Assembly (NCBI GenBank): GCA_947493285.1
Contig: CANLQH010000002.1
Span: 62,001-126,000, forward strand
Source of the DNA: an uncultured Tenacibaculum sp.
GTDB lineage: Bacteria > Bacteroidota > Bacteroidia > Flavobacteriales > Flavobacteriaceae
Direction: 5' to 3'
DNA: 64,000 nucleotides
Part shown: positions 31,353-39,856 of the stretch, one piece after another
Position numbering within the stretch: position 1 is the first letter of the stretch
How the letters are laid out: every line of letters begins with the position of its first letter
Position numbers and translations under genes: made by a program
Notes under the pieces: model-generated
What the model saw: only the letters and a program-made list of their open reading frames with translations
What the model was told of the DNA's origin: nothing
Database searches by the model: none

Positions 31353-32216
31353 ATGAGACAACTTAAGATTACAAAACAGGTTACCAATAGAGAAACCGCC
31401 TCTTTAGATAAATATTTACAAGAAATAGGTAAAGTAGATTTAATTACTGCTGATGAAGAAGTAGAATTAGCTCAACGAATTAAAGCTGGTGACCAAATAG
31501 CCTTAGAAAAATTAACTAAAGCGAATTTACGTTTTGTGGTATCGGTTGCTAAACAATACCAAAACCAAGGATTAACATTACCAGATTTAATTAACGAAGG
31601 AAACTTAGGATTAATTAAAGCTGCAAAGCGTTTTGATGAAACTCGTGGATTTAAGTTTATCTCTTATGCTGTATGGTGGATTCGTCAATCAATTTTACAA
31701 GCGTTAGCAGAACAATCTCGTATCGTTCGTTTACCTTTAAACAAGATTGGATCGATTAACAAGATTAATAAAATGTACGCTTTCTTAGAGCAAGAAAATG
31801 AAAGACCTCCAAGTCCTGAAGAGATTGCTAAGAAATTAGACATGACTGTTAACGACGTAAAAGAATCTATGAAAAATTCTGGTCGTCACGTATCAATGGA
31901 TGCTCCTTTAATTGAAGGAGAAGACTCTAACTTATATGATGTATTAAATTCAGGAGAATCGCCAAATCCAGATAAAACATTATTACACGAATCTTTACGT
32001 ATCGAGATTAATCGTGCATTAGAAACATTAACTCCACGTGAAGCTGATGTTGTAAAATTATACTTTGGTTTAGGTGAACACCAACCAATGACTTTAGAAG
32101 AAATTGGTGAAACTTTCGATTTAACTCGTGAGCGAGTTCGTCAAATTAAAGAAAAAGCGATTCGTAGATTAAAACATACTTCTCGTAGTAAGATTTTAAT
32201 GACTTATTTAGGATAG
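31353..32216 (+). CDS. rpoD: Primary sigma factor (RpoD/SigA)
   Basis: This 287-aa sigma-70 factor is the short form typical of Bacteroidota, lacking the long region 1.1. It begins with M-R-Q-L-K-I-T-K-Q and a region 1.2 segment with L-D-K-Y-L-Q-E-I-G. Region 2 ([26 protein letters not shown]), region 3 (S-M-D-A-P-L) and region 4 ([20 protein letters not shown]) are all present. It reads the TTTG/TAnnTTTG promoters found in this window. The stop is followed by a short stem; the strong terminator lies 97 bases further. Confidence 0.97.
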   Translation: MRQLKITKQVTNRETASLDKYLQEIGKVDLITADEEVELAQRIKAGDQIALEKLTKANLRFVVSVAKQYQNQGLTLPDLINEGNLGLIKAAKRFDETRGFKFISYAVWWIRQSILQALAEQSRIVRLPLNKIGSINKINKMYAFLEQENERPPSPEEIAKKLDMTVNDVKESMKNSGRHVSMDAPLIEGEDSNLYDVLNSGESPNPDKTLLHESLRIEINRALETLTPREADVVKLYFGLGEHQPMTLEEIGETFDLTRERVRQIKEKAIRRLKHTSRSKILMTYLG

Positions 32217-32312
32217 CATCACTGATGCTTTTAACATAAGCATCTATATAAATAAATAATATATACAACAACAAATAGTTATCGTAACTATTCGTTTTTT
32301 GATTAATGAATG

Positions 32313-32347
32313 GAAAACTCTCGAATTATCGAGAGTTTTCTTTTTTA
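32313..32347 (+). terminator. rpoD terminator
   Basis: GAAAACTCTCG pairs with CGAGAGTTTTC and is followed by a T-run, 96 bases beyond the rpoD stop codon. Confidence 0.88.
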
Positions 32348-32371
32348 TACAACCACCCTTTATGTTTTCAT

Positions 32372-32379
32372 TATATTTG
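32372..32379 (+). promoter_or_regulatory. -7 element of rpe
   Basis: TATATTTG lies 29 bases before the ATG. No TTG or TTTG is at the matching -33 distance, so only this half is supported. The leader after it shares 20 bases with the purH leader. Confidence 0.55.
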
Positions 32380-32408
32380 CTCAACTTAACAACACAACAA
32401 CAATTACA

Positions 32409-33065
32409 ATGAATAAACTTGTAGCTCCTTCAGTTTTAGCAGCTGATTTTGCAAACCTTCAAAGAGATATAGAAATGGTAAACGATTCTAAAGCCGATTG
32501 GTTCCATATCGATATTATGGATGGCGTTTTTGTACCTAACATCTCTTTTGGAATGCCTGTTTTAAAAGCCATTTCTAAGCACGCAAAAAAAACAATAGAT
32601 GTACACTTAATGATTGTAGATCCTGATAGATACATTCAAACTTTTGCAGACTTAGGTGCTGATATTTTAACTGTACACCATGAAGCTTGTACACATTTAC
32701 ACAGAACAGTACAAGCTATTAAAGCTGCAGGAATGAAAGCTGGAGTTGCTTTAAATCCTCATACACCAATTGCTGTTTTAGAAGATATCATCCAAGATTT
32801 AGATTTGGTATGTATTATGAGTGTTAATCCAGGTTTTGGAGGACAATCGTTTATTGAAAATACTTATAAAAAAGTAAGTCAATTAAAACATCTAATCGAG
32901 TTTACCAACTCTTCTACTTTAATAGAAATTGATGGTGGTGTAACTGATAAAAATGCAAATCAACTAATTGAAGCTGGTGCTGATATTCTGGTAGCAGGTA
33001 GTTATGTTTTTAAAAGTGATAATCCAACCGAAACAATTGAAGATTTAAAGAATTTAATAAACTAA
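32409..33065 (+). CDS. rpe: Ribulose-phosphate 3-epimerase
   Basis: This 218-aa TIM-barrel enzyme interconverts ribulose 5-phosphate and xylulose 5-phosphate in the pentose phosphate pathway. Motifs: A-P-S-V-L-A-A-D-F at the N-terminus, H-I-D-I-M-D-G-V-F-V-P near residue 34-44 with metal-binding His and Asp, D-V-H-L-M, V-N-P-G-F-G-G-Q, and D-G-G-V. The ATG at 32409 is chosen; an in-frame ATG 99 bases upstream lies inside the terminator of rpoD and before the -7 box. It is a single gene with a bidirectional terminator after it. Confidence 0.95.
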   Translation: MNKLVAPSVLAADFANLQRDIEMVNDSKADWFHIDIMDGVFVPNISFGMPVLKAISKHAKKTIDVHLMIVDPDRYIQTFADLGADILTVHHEACTHLHRTVQAIKAAGMKAGVALNPHTPIAVLEDIIQDLDLVCIMSVNPGFGGQSFIENTYKKVSQLKHLIEFTNSSTLIEIDGGVTDKNANQLIEAGADILVAGSYVFKSDNPTETIEDLKNLIN

Positions 33066-33098
33066 AAAGAGGAGGCAGTTGCCTCATCTTTTTTTTTA
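33064..33098. terminator. Terminator between rpe and the CBS gene
   Basis: GAGGC-AGTT-GCCTC with flanking AAAGA/TCTTT pairs and a long T-run on the plus strand. It overlaps the last codon of rpe and the last codon of the converging CBS gene. Confidence 0.82.
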
Positions 33099-33515
33099 AA
33101 ACTGCTCTAACAAATAATTTATCAAATCTGTTGTTGTAACTATACCAACTAAATTGTTATCATCAACTACTGGTAAAGCATGAAATTCTTTCTTAGCTAA
33201 AATTTCTGCTACTTCTTTTATCGTTGTAGCCGAAGTTACTTTTACTAAATTCTTAGCCATTACCTGATCTATTGTAAACATATTATACACAACTGTATCT
33301 ACATCAGTTTCATTATCATCTACAGCATCTGCAAAACTAATTCTTAACAAATCGGTATAACTTAACATTCCTACAATTTCTTTTCCACTCACAACAGGAA
33401 TATGTCTTATACTGTTTTCTTTAAATAATTTCTCGGCTGTCATTAAATCATCTACACTACTAAGCGTTATAACTTCTTTAGTCATAATTGCTGACACTGG
33501 CGTTCTTTTTTTCAT
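33096..33515 (-). CDS. CBS-pair protein
   Basis: This 139-aa cytoplasmic protein consists of two CBS domains (about 8-65 and 75-135) with the typical D-L-M-T-A-E-K-L-F-K-E-N-S-I-R-H-I-P-V-V core. A second A-L-P-V-V-D-D and G-I-V-T-T-T-D-L segment marks the C-terminal domain. Such pairs bind adenine nucleotides (AMP, ATP, SAM) and sense energy state, either as free-standing modulators or partners of an enzyme. The target is not indicated by neighbours. It is divergent from a Crp/Fnr regulator gene, with a 125-base gap, so shared control is possible. Confidence 0.88.
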   Translation of the reverse strand: MKKRTPVSAIMTKEVITLSSVDDLMTAEKLFKENSIRHIPVVSGKEIVGMLSYTDLLRISFADAVDDNETDVDTVVYNMFTIDQVMAKNLVKVTSATTIKEVAEILAKKEFHALPVVDDNNLVGIVTTTDLINYLLEQF

Positions 33516-33640
33516 TTTATATAGTATTAATCGTTATTTTCTATATCAAATTTCAGAAATAAACTCAATAGAAAAACTGATTAAAATCATTATGATTTAA
33601 TTTATTTTTTTGTAAATTCTCACTTCAAAATTTTAGAAAA

Positions 33641-34273
33641 TTGATACAAGATTTAAAAAGCTATTATGGTTATTTGTTTGAGGATGAATTACTGAACGAA
33701 ATAGCCAAAACAGCCACTCCTAGGTCATTTAAAGCAAATACTACTATCATTGATGTTAATAGCTACATAACCTCTATTCCTTTACTTCTTAGTGGTGCTA
33801 TTAAAATTTTACGCGAAGACAAAGAAGGAGATGAATTAGCTCTTTATTATATTGAAAAAGGTGATACTTGTGCTATGACACTATCTTGTTGTGCTGGGTT
33901 AACAAAAAGTAAAATTAAAGCTGTTGCCGAAACTGATATTGAGTTATTAATGATTCCGAAAGAAAAAATGTCGGAATGGCTAAGTAAATATAAAACCTGG
34001 CAAGAATTCATTTTGCAAAGTTATCATTCACGTCTCGATGAATTTATTGAAGCGGTTGATACGATTGCCTTTTTAAACATGGACGAACGTTTAATTAAAT
34101 ACTTAAAAGACAAAGCAATGGTTATAGGTAGTGATGAAATAATTGCTACTCATCAACAAATTGCGAATGATTTACACACCTCTAGAGTGGTGGTTTCAAG
34201 ACTATTAAAATCTTTAGAAAATAAAGGAGAAATAAAACTACAACGAAACCAAATTAAAGTTTTAAACGTTTAA
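33641..34273 (+). CDS. Crp/Fnr-family transcription regulator
   Basis: This 210-aa regulator has an N-terminal cyclic-nucleotide-binding beta-barrel (about 10-110) and a C-terminal winged helix (about 145-205), with the recognition sequence H-Q-Q-I-A-N-D-L-H-T-S-R-V-V-V-S-R-L-L. A cysteine group C-A-M-T-L-S-C-C (77, 83, 84) in the barrel may form a redox or metal centre, as is known for some Bacteroidota members; the usual Fnr N-terminal cysteines are missing. The start codon is TTG; the protein begins M-I-Q-D-L-K. Its stop overlaps the end of the converging peptidase gene by 12 bases. The divergent CBS gene is a possible target. Confidence 0.88.
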   Translation: MIQDLKSYYGYLFEDELLNEIAKTATPRSFKANTTIIDVNSYITSIPLLLSGAIKILREDKEGDELALYYIEKGDTCAMTLSCCAGLTKSKIKAVAETDIELLMIPKEKMSEWLSKYKTWQEFILQSYHSRLDEFIEAVDTIAFLNMDERLIKYLKDKAMVIGSDEIIATHQQIANDLHTSRVVVSRLLKSLENKGEIKLQRNQIKVLNV

Positions 34274-35077
34274 TTTGATCGATTTATAATTAAGCATAAC
34301 TTCAATTTTCTTGTATAATTTAGGAAACTTTTCTTGAAAATCTTCTGGGGTTTCGAAAAAATGCTCCATAATAACTGCCACAAACTCTAGCTTGTTTGTT
34401 AAAGCATATTCTCTAAAATAATTAGATTGTTTTATAGCTTCTAAATTTTCTTTTGAATTCATAAAACTGGTTATTTCTTCAAATACACTATAAAATATCC
34501 TTGCACTAACATCTTTAGATTTCCTTCCATGAAAAGTTAAGGCATGGGTAAATTCATGAATTCCTAAATTCAAATTATCATTAATCACTACATCTCCAAG
34601 TAAAAAATCCTCCCAAGAGAACACAATCATTTTAAAAGCAGGATTAAATTCTCCTTTATGATATTGTTTAGTTATAAGCGAGTAGAAATTATTTGGATAT
34701 ACTACAATTTTATCAAAAGTTGTTGTTAAGTATTTTCGCATACCAAAGGTTAATTTTACATAAGACGAAGCTATTAAAACCTTAGCCTCTGGAGTTAACT
34801 CAAAGTTTTCTCTTTCTACAAAATCGTATGTTCTAATAAACTTTGTTAATCTATGTTCAAAATAATCTTTATGCTTATCACTTAACTTATTATAAAAAGA
34901 CACATTATTAACTAAAAACTCTTTCTTTTTCCTTGACAACTTCTTCTTAACCAAATACAAATGCACAAATATTGGCTTATTAAAAAAATACACATAGATA
35001 GATTCAATTACATTAATTCCCGCGCTTAAAAAGCCTAATAAAATTGCCGAATATTTAATTATATAAATGTGCTTCAT
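34262..35077 (-). CDS. Zinc-dependent peptidase, MtfA/M90-like
   Basis: This 271-aa protein has a short hydrophobic N-terminus, one predicted membrane segment at about 10-32, and a cytoplasmic catalytic region. The zinc motif H-E-F-T-H (174-178, HExxH) and the downstream Glu-containing S-V-F-E-E-I-T-S-F match the M90 family, in which MtfA of enteric bacteria acts as a peptidase controlled by the Mlc repressor. The family role in Bacteroidota is unknown. It overlaps the 3' end of the Crp/Fnr gene by 12 bases in convergent orientation. Its start, ATG at 35077, is followed directly by a Lys-rich segment and the membrane helix. Confidence 0.78.
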   Translation of the reverse strand: MKHIYIIKYSAILLGFLSAGINVIESIYVYFFNKPIFVHLYLVKKKLSRKKKEFLVNNVSFYNKLSDKHKDYFEHRLTKFIRTYDFVERENFELTPEAKVLIASSYVKLTFGMRKYLTTTFDKIVVYPNNFYSLITKQYHKGEFNPAFKMIVFSWEDFLLGDVVINDNLNLGIHEFTHALTFHGRKSKDVSARIFYSVFEEITSFMNSKENLEAIKQSNYFREYALTNKLEFVAVIMEHFFETPEDFQEKFPKLYKKIEVMLNYKSIKLNV

Positions 35078-35184
35078 TATTTATAGTTTTCTTTAGCTAT
35101 GTAACAAATGTTACATTATTTAGCATAACGATTGTTTATTTTTAATATCCCTATTAAGAAGTAGCCCCCTTTTTCTTATCCCTT

Positions 35185-35226
35185 AAAAAAAAGCAGTAAA
35201 ATTAACTTTTACTGCTTTTTATTTTT
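35185..35226. terminator. Terminator after tRNA-Arg
   Basis: AAAAAGCAGTAAAA pairs with TTTTACTGCTTTTT with a 5-base loop. On the minus strand it ends the tRNA-Arg transcript; the T-run on the plus strand makes it bidirectional. Confidence 0.9.
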
Positions 35227-35229
35227 ATG

Positions 35230-35303
35230 TGACCGCGAAGGGATTCGAACCCCCAACCCTAAGAGCCGAAATCTGATATTCTATCCAGTTGAACTACGCA
35301 GCC
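35230..35303 (-). tRNA. tRNA-Arg (TCG)
   Basis: 74 bases with acceptor GGCTGCG pairing with CGCGGTC (two G-U pairs), D-arm, anticodon loop TTTCGGC (anticodon TCG, for CGA-type codons), variable region of five bases, and T-loop TTCGAAT. The anticodon stem has one C-T mismatch. It begins 9 bases after the stop of the yqeY-like gene and is probably cut from the same transcript. Confidence 0.85.
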
Positions 35304-35312
35304 TAATAATTT

Positions 35313-35759
35313 TTACACTAAATTCTTACGCACTAAAGTAGAAATAGTTTTTCCGTCTGCTTGACCTGCTAACTGTTTAGATACGATTCCCATTACTTTA
35401 CCCATATCTTTCATTCCTTCAGCTCCAACTTTTGCGATTGTTTCTTTTACCACTTTCTCAATTTCTTCTTCACTTAAAGCTTCTGGTAAAAATTGCTCTA
35501 AAATTGCTGCTTCTGCTAATTCTGGCTCTGCTAAATCACTTCTTCCTTGTTCTGAAAAAACTGCCGCACTATCCTTACGTTGCTTAACTTGCTTCTGAAT
35601 AATTTTCATTTCATCTCCTTCTGATAATTCTCCAGATCCTACTTCGGTATTTGCTAACATAAAAGCAGATTTTAAAGCTCTTAAAGCTGTTAAAGCTACA
35701 GTATCTTTCGATTTCATAGCTTCTTTCATTTTATCCATTACTTGTTTTTGCACACTCAT
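35313..35759 (-). CDS. GatB/YqeY-domain protein
   Basis: This 148-aa soluble helical protein matches the YqeY family, relatives of the C-terminal tail of GatB (the subunit that amidates misacylated tRNA). The pattern I-Q-K-Q-V-K-Q-R-K-D-S-A and L-P-E-A-L-S-E-E-E-I-E is typical, as is the G-M-K-D-M-G-K-V-M-G end. The function is thought to relate to tRNA but remains undefined. The gene starts after the ftsZ terminator, yet in the same direction. A tRNA-Arg gene lies 9 bases downstream, which fits a tRNA link. There is no clear separate promoter in the 69-base gap. Confidence 0.85.
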   Translation of the reverse strand: MSVQKQVMDKMKEAMKSKDTVALTALRALKSAFMLANTEVGSGELSEGDEMKIIQKQVKQRKDSAAVFSEQGRSDLAEPELAEAAILEQFLPEALSEEEIEKVVKETIAKVGAEGMKDMGKVMGIVSKQLAGQADGKTISTLVRKNLV

Positions 35760-35776
35760 AATTGTAATTATTTTAA

Positions 35777-35806
35777 TTAAAAAATTCCCGATGCTATCGG
35801 GAATTT
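35777..35806 (-). terminator. ftsZ/dcw operon terminator
   Basis: AATTCCCGAT, 3-base loop, ATCGGGAATT at 35783-35805, followed on the minus strand by a T-run. It lies 23 bases beyond the ftsZ stop. Confidence 0.92.
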
Positions 35807-35828
35807 AAAAGTATATGTTATTTTCTAA

Positions 35829-37697
35829 TTAATCTACATTATCATGTAAAAACGAATTATTAGAACGTAATAAATCATTGTTATCAGTATTTAATGCAGT
35901 ATCTGATTTACTAATATCAGATCGAGTATCAATATCAACACCTAATCGTTTATAAGCTGGCTGGCGCTCAATTTCATCGATATTCTTACTTACTTGATCG
36001 TTGAACTTATAGTTAAACCCTTTCATTTTTTCGCGACGCTCTTTTGCTCTTTGTTTCAATTCAGAAACCGTTAAACTTAAAGGAGAAACTTCTTCGCTAA
36101 CTGTAGCTATATTATTAATTTCTTCTTGAGTTTTACTTTTTACTTCGAACTGTAAAGCCTCTTCAACTTCATCCTTTATAATCGGCGTAGAACTTTTACC
36201 TATTGTAGGCTGCACATCAAAATCATCAAGAACATAACGCTTTTCTATTTGATGTCCTCTAGGCTTAACTTCTTCAGCTACTACTTCAATATTTTTAATT
36301 TCTTGAGTCGTTTCAACTAGCTTAGAAGCTGGTTTAATTTCTTCATAAGAATTCAACGGTAAGTCAAACAATAAATCTTGTTGAACTACTTGTTGTTTTA
36401 CTTCTTGAACCTCTTCTTTTTGCCCTATAACATTAGTAATGATAAAATCATCTTCAGAGATTGTTTCAATCTCAATCTGATCATAAGTTACGTTTATGTT
36501 TTTAATAGCTTCAGTAGTAGGAATCAAATCTAACTTTGGTTCTACAACTTCTTCTTCTAAAACATGAACAACTTTAGCTTCTGGTTTACTTGTTAAAGGC
36601 TCATTAATACTTGGTGCAGACTGGACTTTTTGTTCAGTAAAATTATAGGTAGCTTTTTGCTCATCCTCTAAAGTATGTACAATTTTCTTAACCTCAGTAT
36701 TTGTGATATTACTTTGCTGCTCTACTGCAAAACCAGTCGCAACAATTGTTACAGCTATTCCATCTTCTAACGATTCATCTTCACCAATACCCATAATAAT
36801 ATTCGCATCATATCCAGCTTCATCTTGAATGTAATCGTTAATCTCACCGATTTCATCTAAAGTAACTTCATTCTGTCCAGATACAATTAACAATAGCACA
36901 TTCTTAGCACCTGTAATCTTATTATCATTCAATAACGGTGAATCTAAAGCCTTTACAATTGCATTCTTAGCACGGTTTGCCCCAGTTTCTTTTGCAGATC
37001 CCATAATTGCTGTTCCACTATTAGAAAGTACCGTTTTAGCATCATGTAAATCGATATTTTGCTTGTAGTGATGAGTAATTACTTCCGCAATTCCTTTAGC
37101 TGCTGTAGCTAAAACTTCATCTGCTTTAGAAAACCCTGCTTTGAATCCTAAATTACCGTAAACTTCACGTAATTTATTATTATTAATTACAATTAATGAA
37201 TCTACATTTTTACGTAATTCATCAATTCCATTTTGAGCTTGTTTTGAACGCATTCGACCTTCGAACTGAAATGGCATTGTTACGATTCCTACCGTAAGAA
37301 TATCCATATCTTTCGCAATTTTTGCAATAATAGGCGCAGCACCTGTACCTGTACCACCACCCATACCAGCAGTAATAAATACCATTTTGGTATGTGTACT
37401 TAGCATTTGCTGTATTTCTTGAATACTTTCTGCTGCTGCTTGTGCACCAACATCAGGATTTGCTCCAGCACCTAACCCAGAAGTTAAATGCGCTCCTAAT
37501 TGTATTTTATTAGGAATTGGGCTGTTCTCTAACGCCTGTGCATCTGTGTTGCAAATGACGAAGTCTACTCCGTGAATTTGCTTATTAAACATGTGGTTTA
37601 CTGCATTGCTACCTCCCCCACCAACACCAATTACTTTAATGGCATTCGATTGTGTTTTTGGCATGTCGAATGAAATGTTATTGAATTCTGCGCTCAT
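35829..37697 (-). CDS. ftsZ: Cell division GTPase FtsZ with long C-terminal tail
   Basis: This 622-aa protein forms the Z-ring at the division site. The tubulin-like GTPase core covers about 15-330, with G-V-G-G-G-G-S-N-A, the signature G-M-G-G-G-T-G-T-G at 111-119, and N-K-L-R-E in the synergy loop region. The remaining 290 residues are an acidic, Glu/Val-rich, mostly disordered linker, ending in a short conserved region with Y-K-R-L-G-V-D and a final D-N-V-D. Most FtsZ proteins are about 380-400 aa; a tail of this length is usual in Flavobacteriaceae but its partner is not known. It lies 82 bases after ftsA and is the last gene of the dcw cluster. Confidence 0.97.
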   Translation of the reverse strand: MSAEFNNISFDMPKTQSNAIKVIGVGGGGSNAVNHMFNKQIHGVDFVICNTDAQALENSPIPNKIQLGAHLTSGLGAGANPDVGAQAAAESIQEIQQMLSTHTKMVFITAGMGGGTGTGAAPIIAKIAKDMDILTVGIVTMPFQFEGRMRSKQAQNGIDELRKNVDSLIVINNNKLREVYGNLGFKAGFSKADEVLATAAKGIAEVITHHYKQNIDLHDAKTVLSNSGTAIMGSAKETGANRAKNAIVKALDSPLLNDNKITGAKNVLLLIVSGQNEVTLDEIGEINDYIQDEAGYDANIIMGIGEDESLEDGIAVTIVATGFAVEQQSNITNTEVKKIVHTLEDEQKATYNFTEQKVQSAPSINEPLTSKPEAKVVHVLEEEVVEPKLDLIPTTEAIKNINVTYDQIEIETISEDDFIITNVIGQKEEVQEVKQQVVQQDLLFDLPLNSYEEIKPASKLVETTQEIKNIEVVAEEVKPRGHQIEKRYVLDDFDVQPTIGKSSTPIIKDEVEEALQFEVKSKTQEEINNIATVSEEVSPLSLTVSELKQRAKERREKMKGFNYKFNDQVSKNIDEIERQPAYKRLGVDIDTRSDISKSDTALNTDNNDLLRSNNSFLHDNVD

Positions 37698-37779
37698 AAT
37701 AACTTTTCTTTTTATTAATTCTTATTCATTTTACATTCCTATTTTAGGGGGTAACAGGAACAACTTATTCTATTTATTT

Positions 37780-39126
37780 CTATTCAGCGTTATCTAAAAA
37801 TTCTTTGAACTTCTCAGTGAATTTTTCAAAGATTGATTTAGACTTCTCTTTCGCTTTATACTCTTTTTCTACCACTGGTTCTTCTAAAATCTCTTCTTCT
37901 AAAGTATCATTTATTGGAGCAGTTATTTTAGGTTGAGTTTCAACAACTTCTTCTTCAACTTCAATATCTTTTCTTAACCCTTCCATTAATAATCCAACAG
38001 CTGTTGCATACGACGGGCTAGATAAAACACTATCTGAATCACCAGCTAAATGTTCATTTGGATACCCAATACGTGCATCCATTCCAGTAATATATTCAAC
38101 TAATTGACGTAAGTGTTGTAATTGAGATCCTCCTCCTGTTAAAACAATACCTGCAATTAATTTTCCTTTTTGTGTTTCGTGCCCGTAGTTTTTAATTTCT
38201 AAGTACACATGCTCAATAATTTCTTGAACTCTAGCGTGAATTATTTTTGATAAATTTTTAAGCGTAATCTCTTTCGGCTCTCTACCTCTTAATCCAGGAA
38301 TAGAAACTATTTCTGTTTCTTTATTTTCCCCTGGCCATGCACTACCAAACTTAATTTTTAATAATTCTGCTTGCTTTTCAATAATCGAACAACCTTCTTT
38401 AATATCTTCAGTAATCACATTTCCTCCGAAAGGGATTACTGCTGTATGACGAATTATACCGTCTTTAAAAATGGCTAAATCTGTTGTTCCACCACCTATA
38501 TCAATCAAAGCAACTCCAGCTTCTTTCTCTTCTTGGCTTAATACAGCAGATGCAGATGCTAAAGGCTCTAATGTTATATCAGACAAATTTAAACCAGCAC
38601 TCTTAACACATCTTCCAATATTTCTAATAGAAGACACTTGACCTACAACAACATGAAAGTTTGCTTCTAAACGCCCACCGTACATTCCAATAGGTTCTTT
38701 TATTTCAGGCTGACTATCAACTTTAAATTCTTGTGGCAATACATGTATAATTTCTTCACCAGGAAGCATTACCAATTTATGTACTTGACCAACCAAATTT
38801 TCAATATCAAACTCATCAATTACTTCATCAGATTTTTCTCGAGTTATATAATCGCTATGATGTAAACTACGAATATGCTGACCCGCAATACCAACTACAA
38901 CATTTTCAATCTTTTGTCCAGAAACACTTTGTGCTTCATCAACAGCTTGTTGTATCGACTGTATTGTTTGAGTTATATTATTTACCACACCTCTTTTTAC
39001 ACCTAAACTTTTGGCTTTACCAATACCTAAAACTTCAATTTTACCGTATTCGTTTTTACGCCCAATCATGGCAACAATCTTGGTTGTACCAATATCTAAA
39101 CCAACTGCGATTTTATTGTTTTCCAT
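37780..39126 (-). CDS. ftsA: Division actin homologue FtsA
   Basis: This 448-aa actin-like ATPase tethers FtsZ filaments to the membrane. It begins M-E-N-N-K-I-A-V-G-L-D-I-G-T-T-K, the phosphate-1 motif, and has I-D-I-G-G-G-T-T-D-L near residue 208 and T-G-G-G-S-Q near 335. The C-terminus is long and acidic, ending in an amphipathic helix (K-F-T-E-K-F-K-E-F-L-D) that would bind the membrane. The ATG at 39126 is chosen over an upstream in-frame start, giving a 14-base overlap with ftsQ, which suggests coupling. Confidence 0.95.
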   Translation of the reverse strand: MENNKIAVGLDIGTTKIVAMIGRKNEYGKIEVLGIGKAKSLGVKRGVVNNITQTIQSIQQAVDEAQSVSGQKIENVVVGIAGQHIRSLHHSDYITREKSDEVIDEFDIENLVGQVHKLVMLPGEEIIHVLPQEFKVDSQPEIKEPIGMYGGRLEANFHVVVGQVSSIRNIGRCVKSAGLNLSDITLEPLASASAVLSQEEKEAGVALIDIGGGTTDLAIFKDGIIRHTAVIPFGGNVITEDIKEGCSIIEKQAELLKIKFGSAWPGENKETEIVSIPGLRGREPKEITLKNLSKIIHARVQEIIEHVYLEIKNYGHETQKGKLIAGIVLTGGGSQLQHLRQLVEYITGMDARIGYPNEHLAGDSDSVLSSPSYATAVGLLMEGLRKDIEVEEEVVETQPKITAPINDTLEEEILEEPVVEKEYKAKEKSKSIFEKFTEKFKEFLDNAE

Positions 39127-39856
39127 CTTGATTTTGTTTTGTGCACACAACTTGGTTGTGGTATTTTACATTTATTGTCTTATAATTATTTATAGTTTTA
39201 TCAGCTAATGCCTTATTATAAAAGGCTATTAACTTTTTAAACTTAACATCAACATTTTTAAACTCACCAAAAACTATTTTATAGTCACCGCTACGAACGG
39301 TAAAAATATATTCGTTTTTAGCATTCTTTTGAATTGCAATAATTTCTTTTACAAGAAAATCATTGCTTTCAATTGCTTTTATTAAAGTCGTTAATTCTTT
39401 GATTTCTTCAGAATCCCCTACTCCTGAAACTAACGGTACTCTTGCTGAAAAATTTGATGATAATGGAATTTTTACTCCATACTTATCAACATAAAAAGAT
39501 TTTTCTTTATCAACAATACGAGCTATCGGAGTCCTTTGTTTTATCACTGTTTTCAACACCCCTTCAATGGTTAAAAACACGTCTGCTTTTTCAACATATG
39601 GATTCGCTGATACATTAGCCTCTAGAAAGTGTAAATCTAACACTCTTTTTGGTTGGTTTTTAACAAATTCTTGATTTTGTATTAACAATTTATCAACCAT
39701 ACTGTGTGTCAAAAAGTTATTGTCTCCAGCTTTAAATTCAACTACTGGTTTTAATACCTTTTTAGCCCCATTTCTATTAGATGAAAACCCATATAACACT
39801 GCCAAAAACACTAGCAATACTAAAAAAGACAAATATGTCGCCACTTTTTTAATCAT
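39113..39856 (-). CDS. ftsQ: Cell division protein FtsQ/DivIB
   Basis: This 247-aa bitopic protein has an N-terminal membrane helix (about 6-24) and a periplasmic region containing a POTRA-like domain (about 50-120) followed by a beta domain, in which V-P-L-V-S-G-V-G matches the family. FtsQ links FtsA-side and periplasmic division proteins, with FtsB and FtsL. Its 3' end overlaps ftsA by 14 bases and its 5' end overlaps murC by 8 bases. Sequence is weakly conserved, and the position in the dcw cluster strongly supports the call. Confidence 0.9.
   Translation of the reverse strand: MIKKVATYLSFLVLLVFLAVLYGFSSNRNGAKKVLKPVVEFKAGDNNFLTHSMVDKLLIQNQEFVKNQPKRVLDLHFLEANVSANPYVEKADVFLTIEGVLKTVIKQRTPIARIVDKEKSFYVDKYGVKIPLSSNFSARVPLVSGVGDSEEIKELTTLIKAIESNDFLVKEIIAIQKNAKNEYIFTVRSGDYKIVFGEFKNVDVKFKKLIAFYNKALADKTINNYKTINVKYHNQVVCTKQNQDGKQ

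Noticed and set aside
32310..32408. N-terminal extension of rpe
   Set aside because: It overlaps the rpoD terminator and lies upstream of the -7 element; TIM-barrel epimerases begin at the ATG at 32409.
38931..39208. Plus-strand frames opposite ftsA and ftsQ
   Set aside because: They are antisense shadows with no conserved content.
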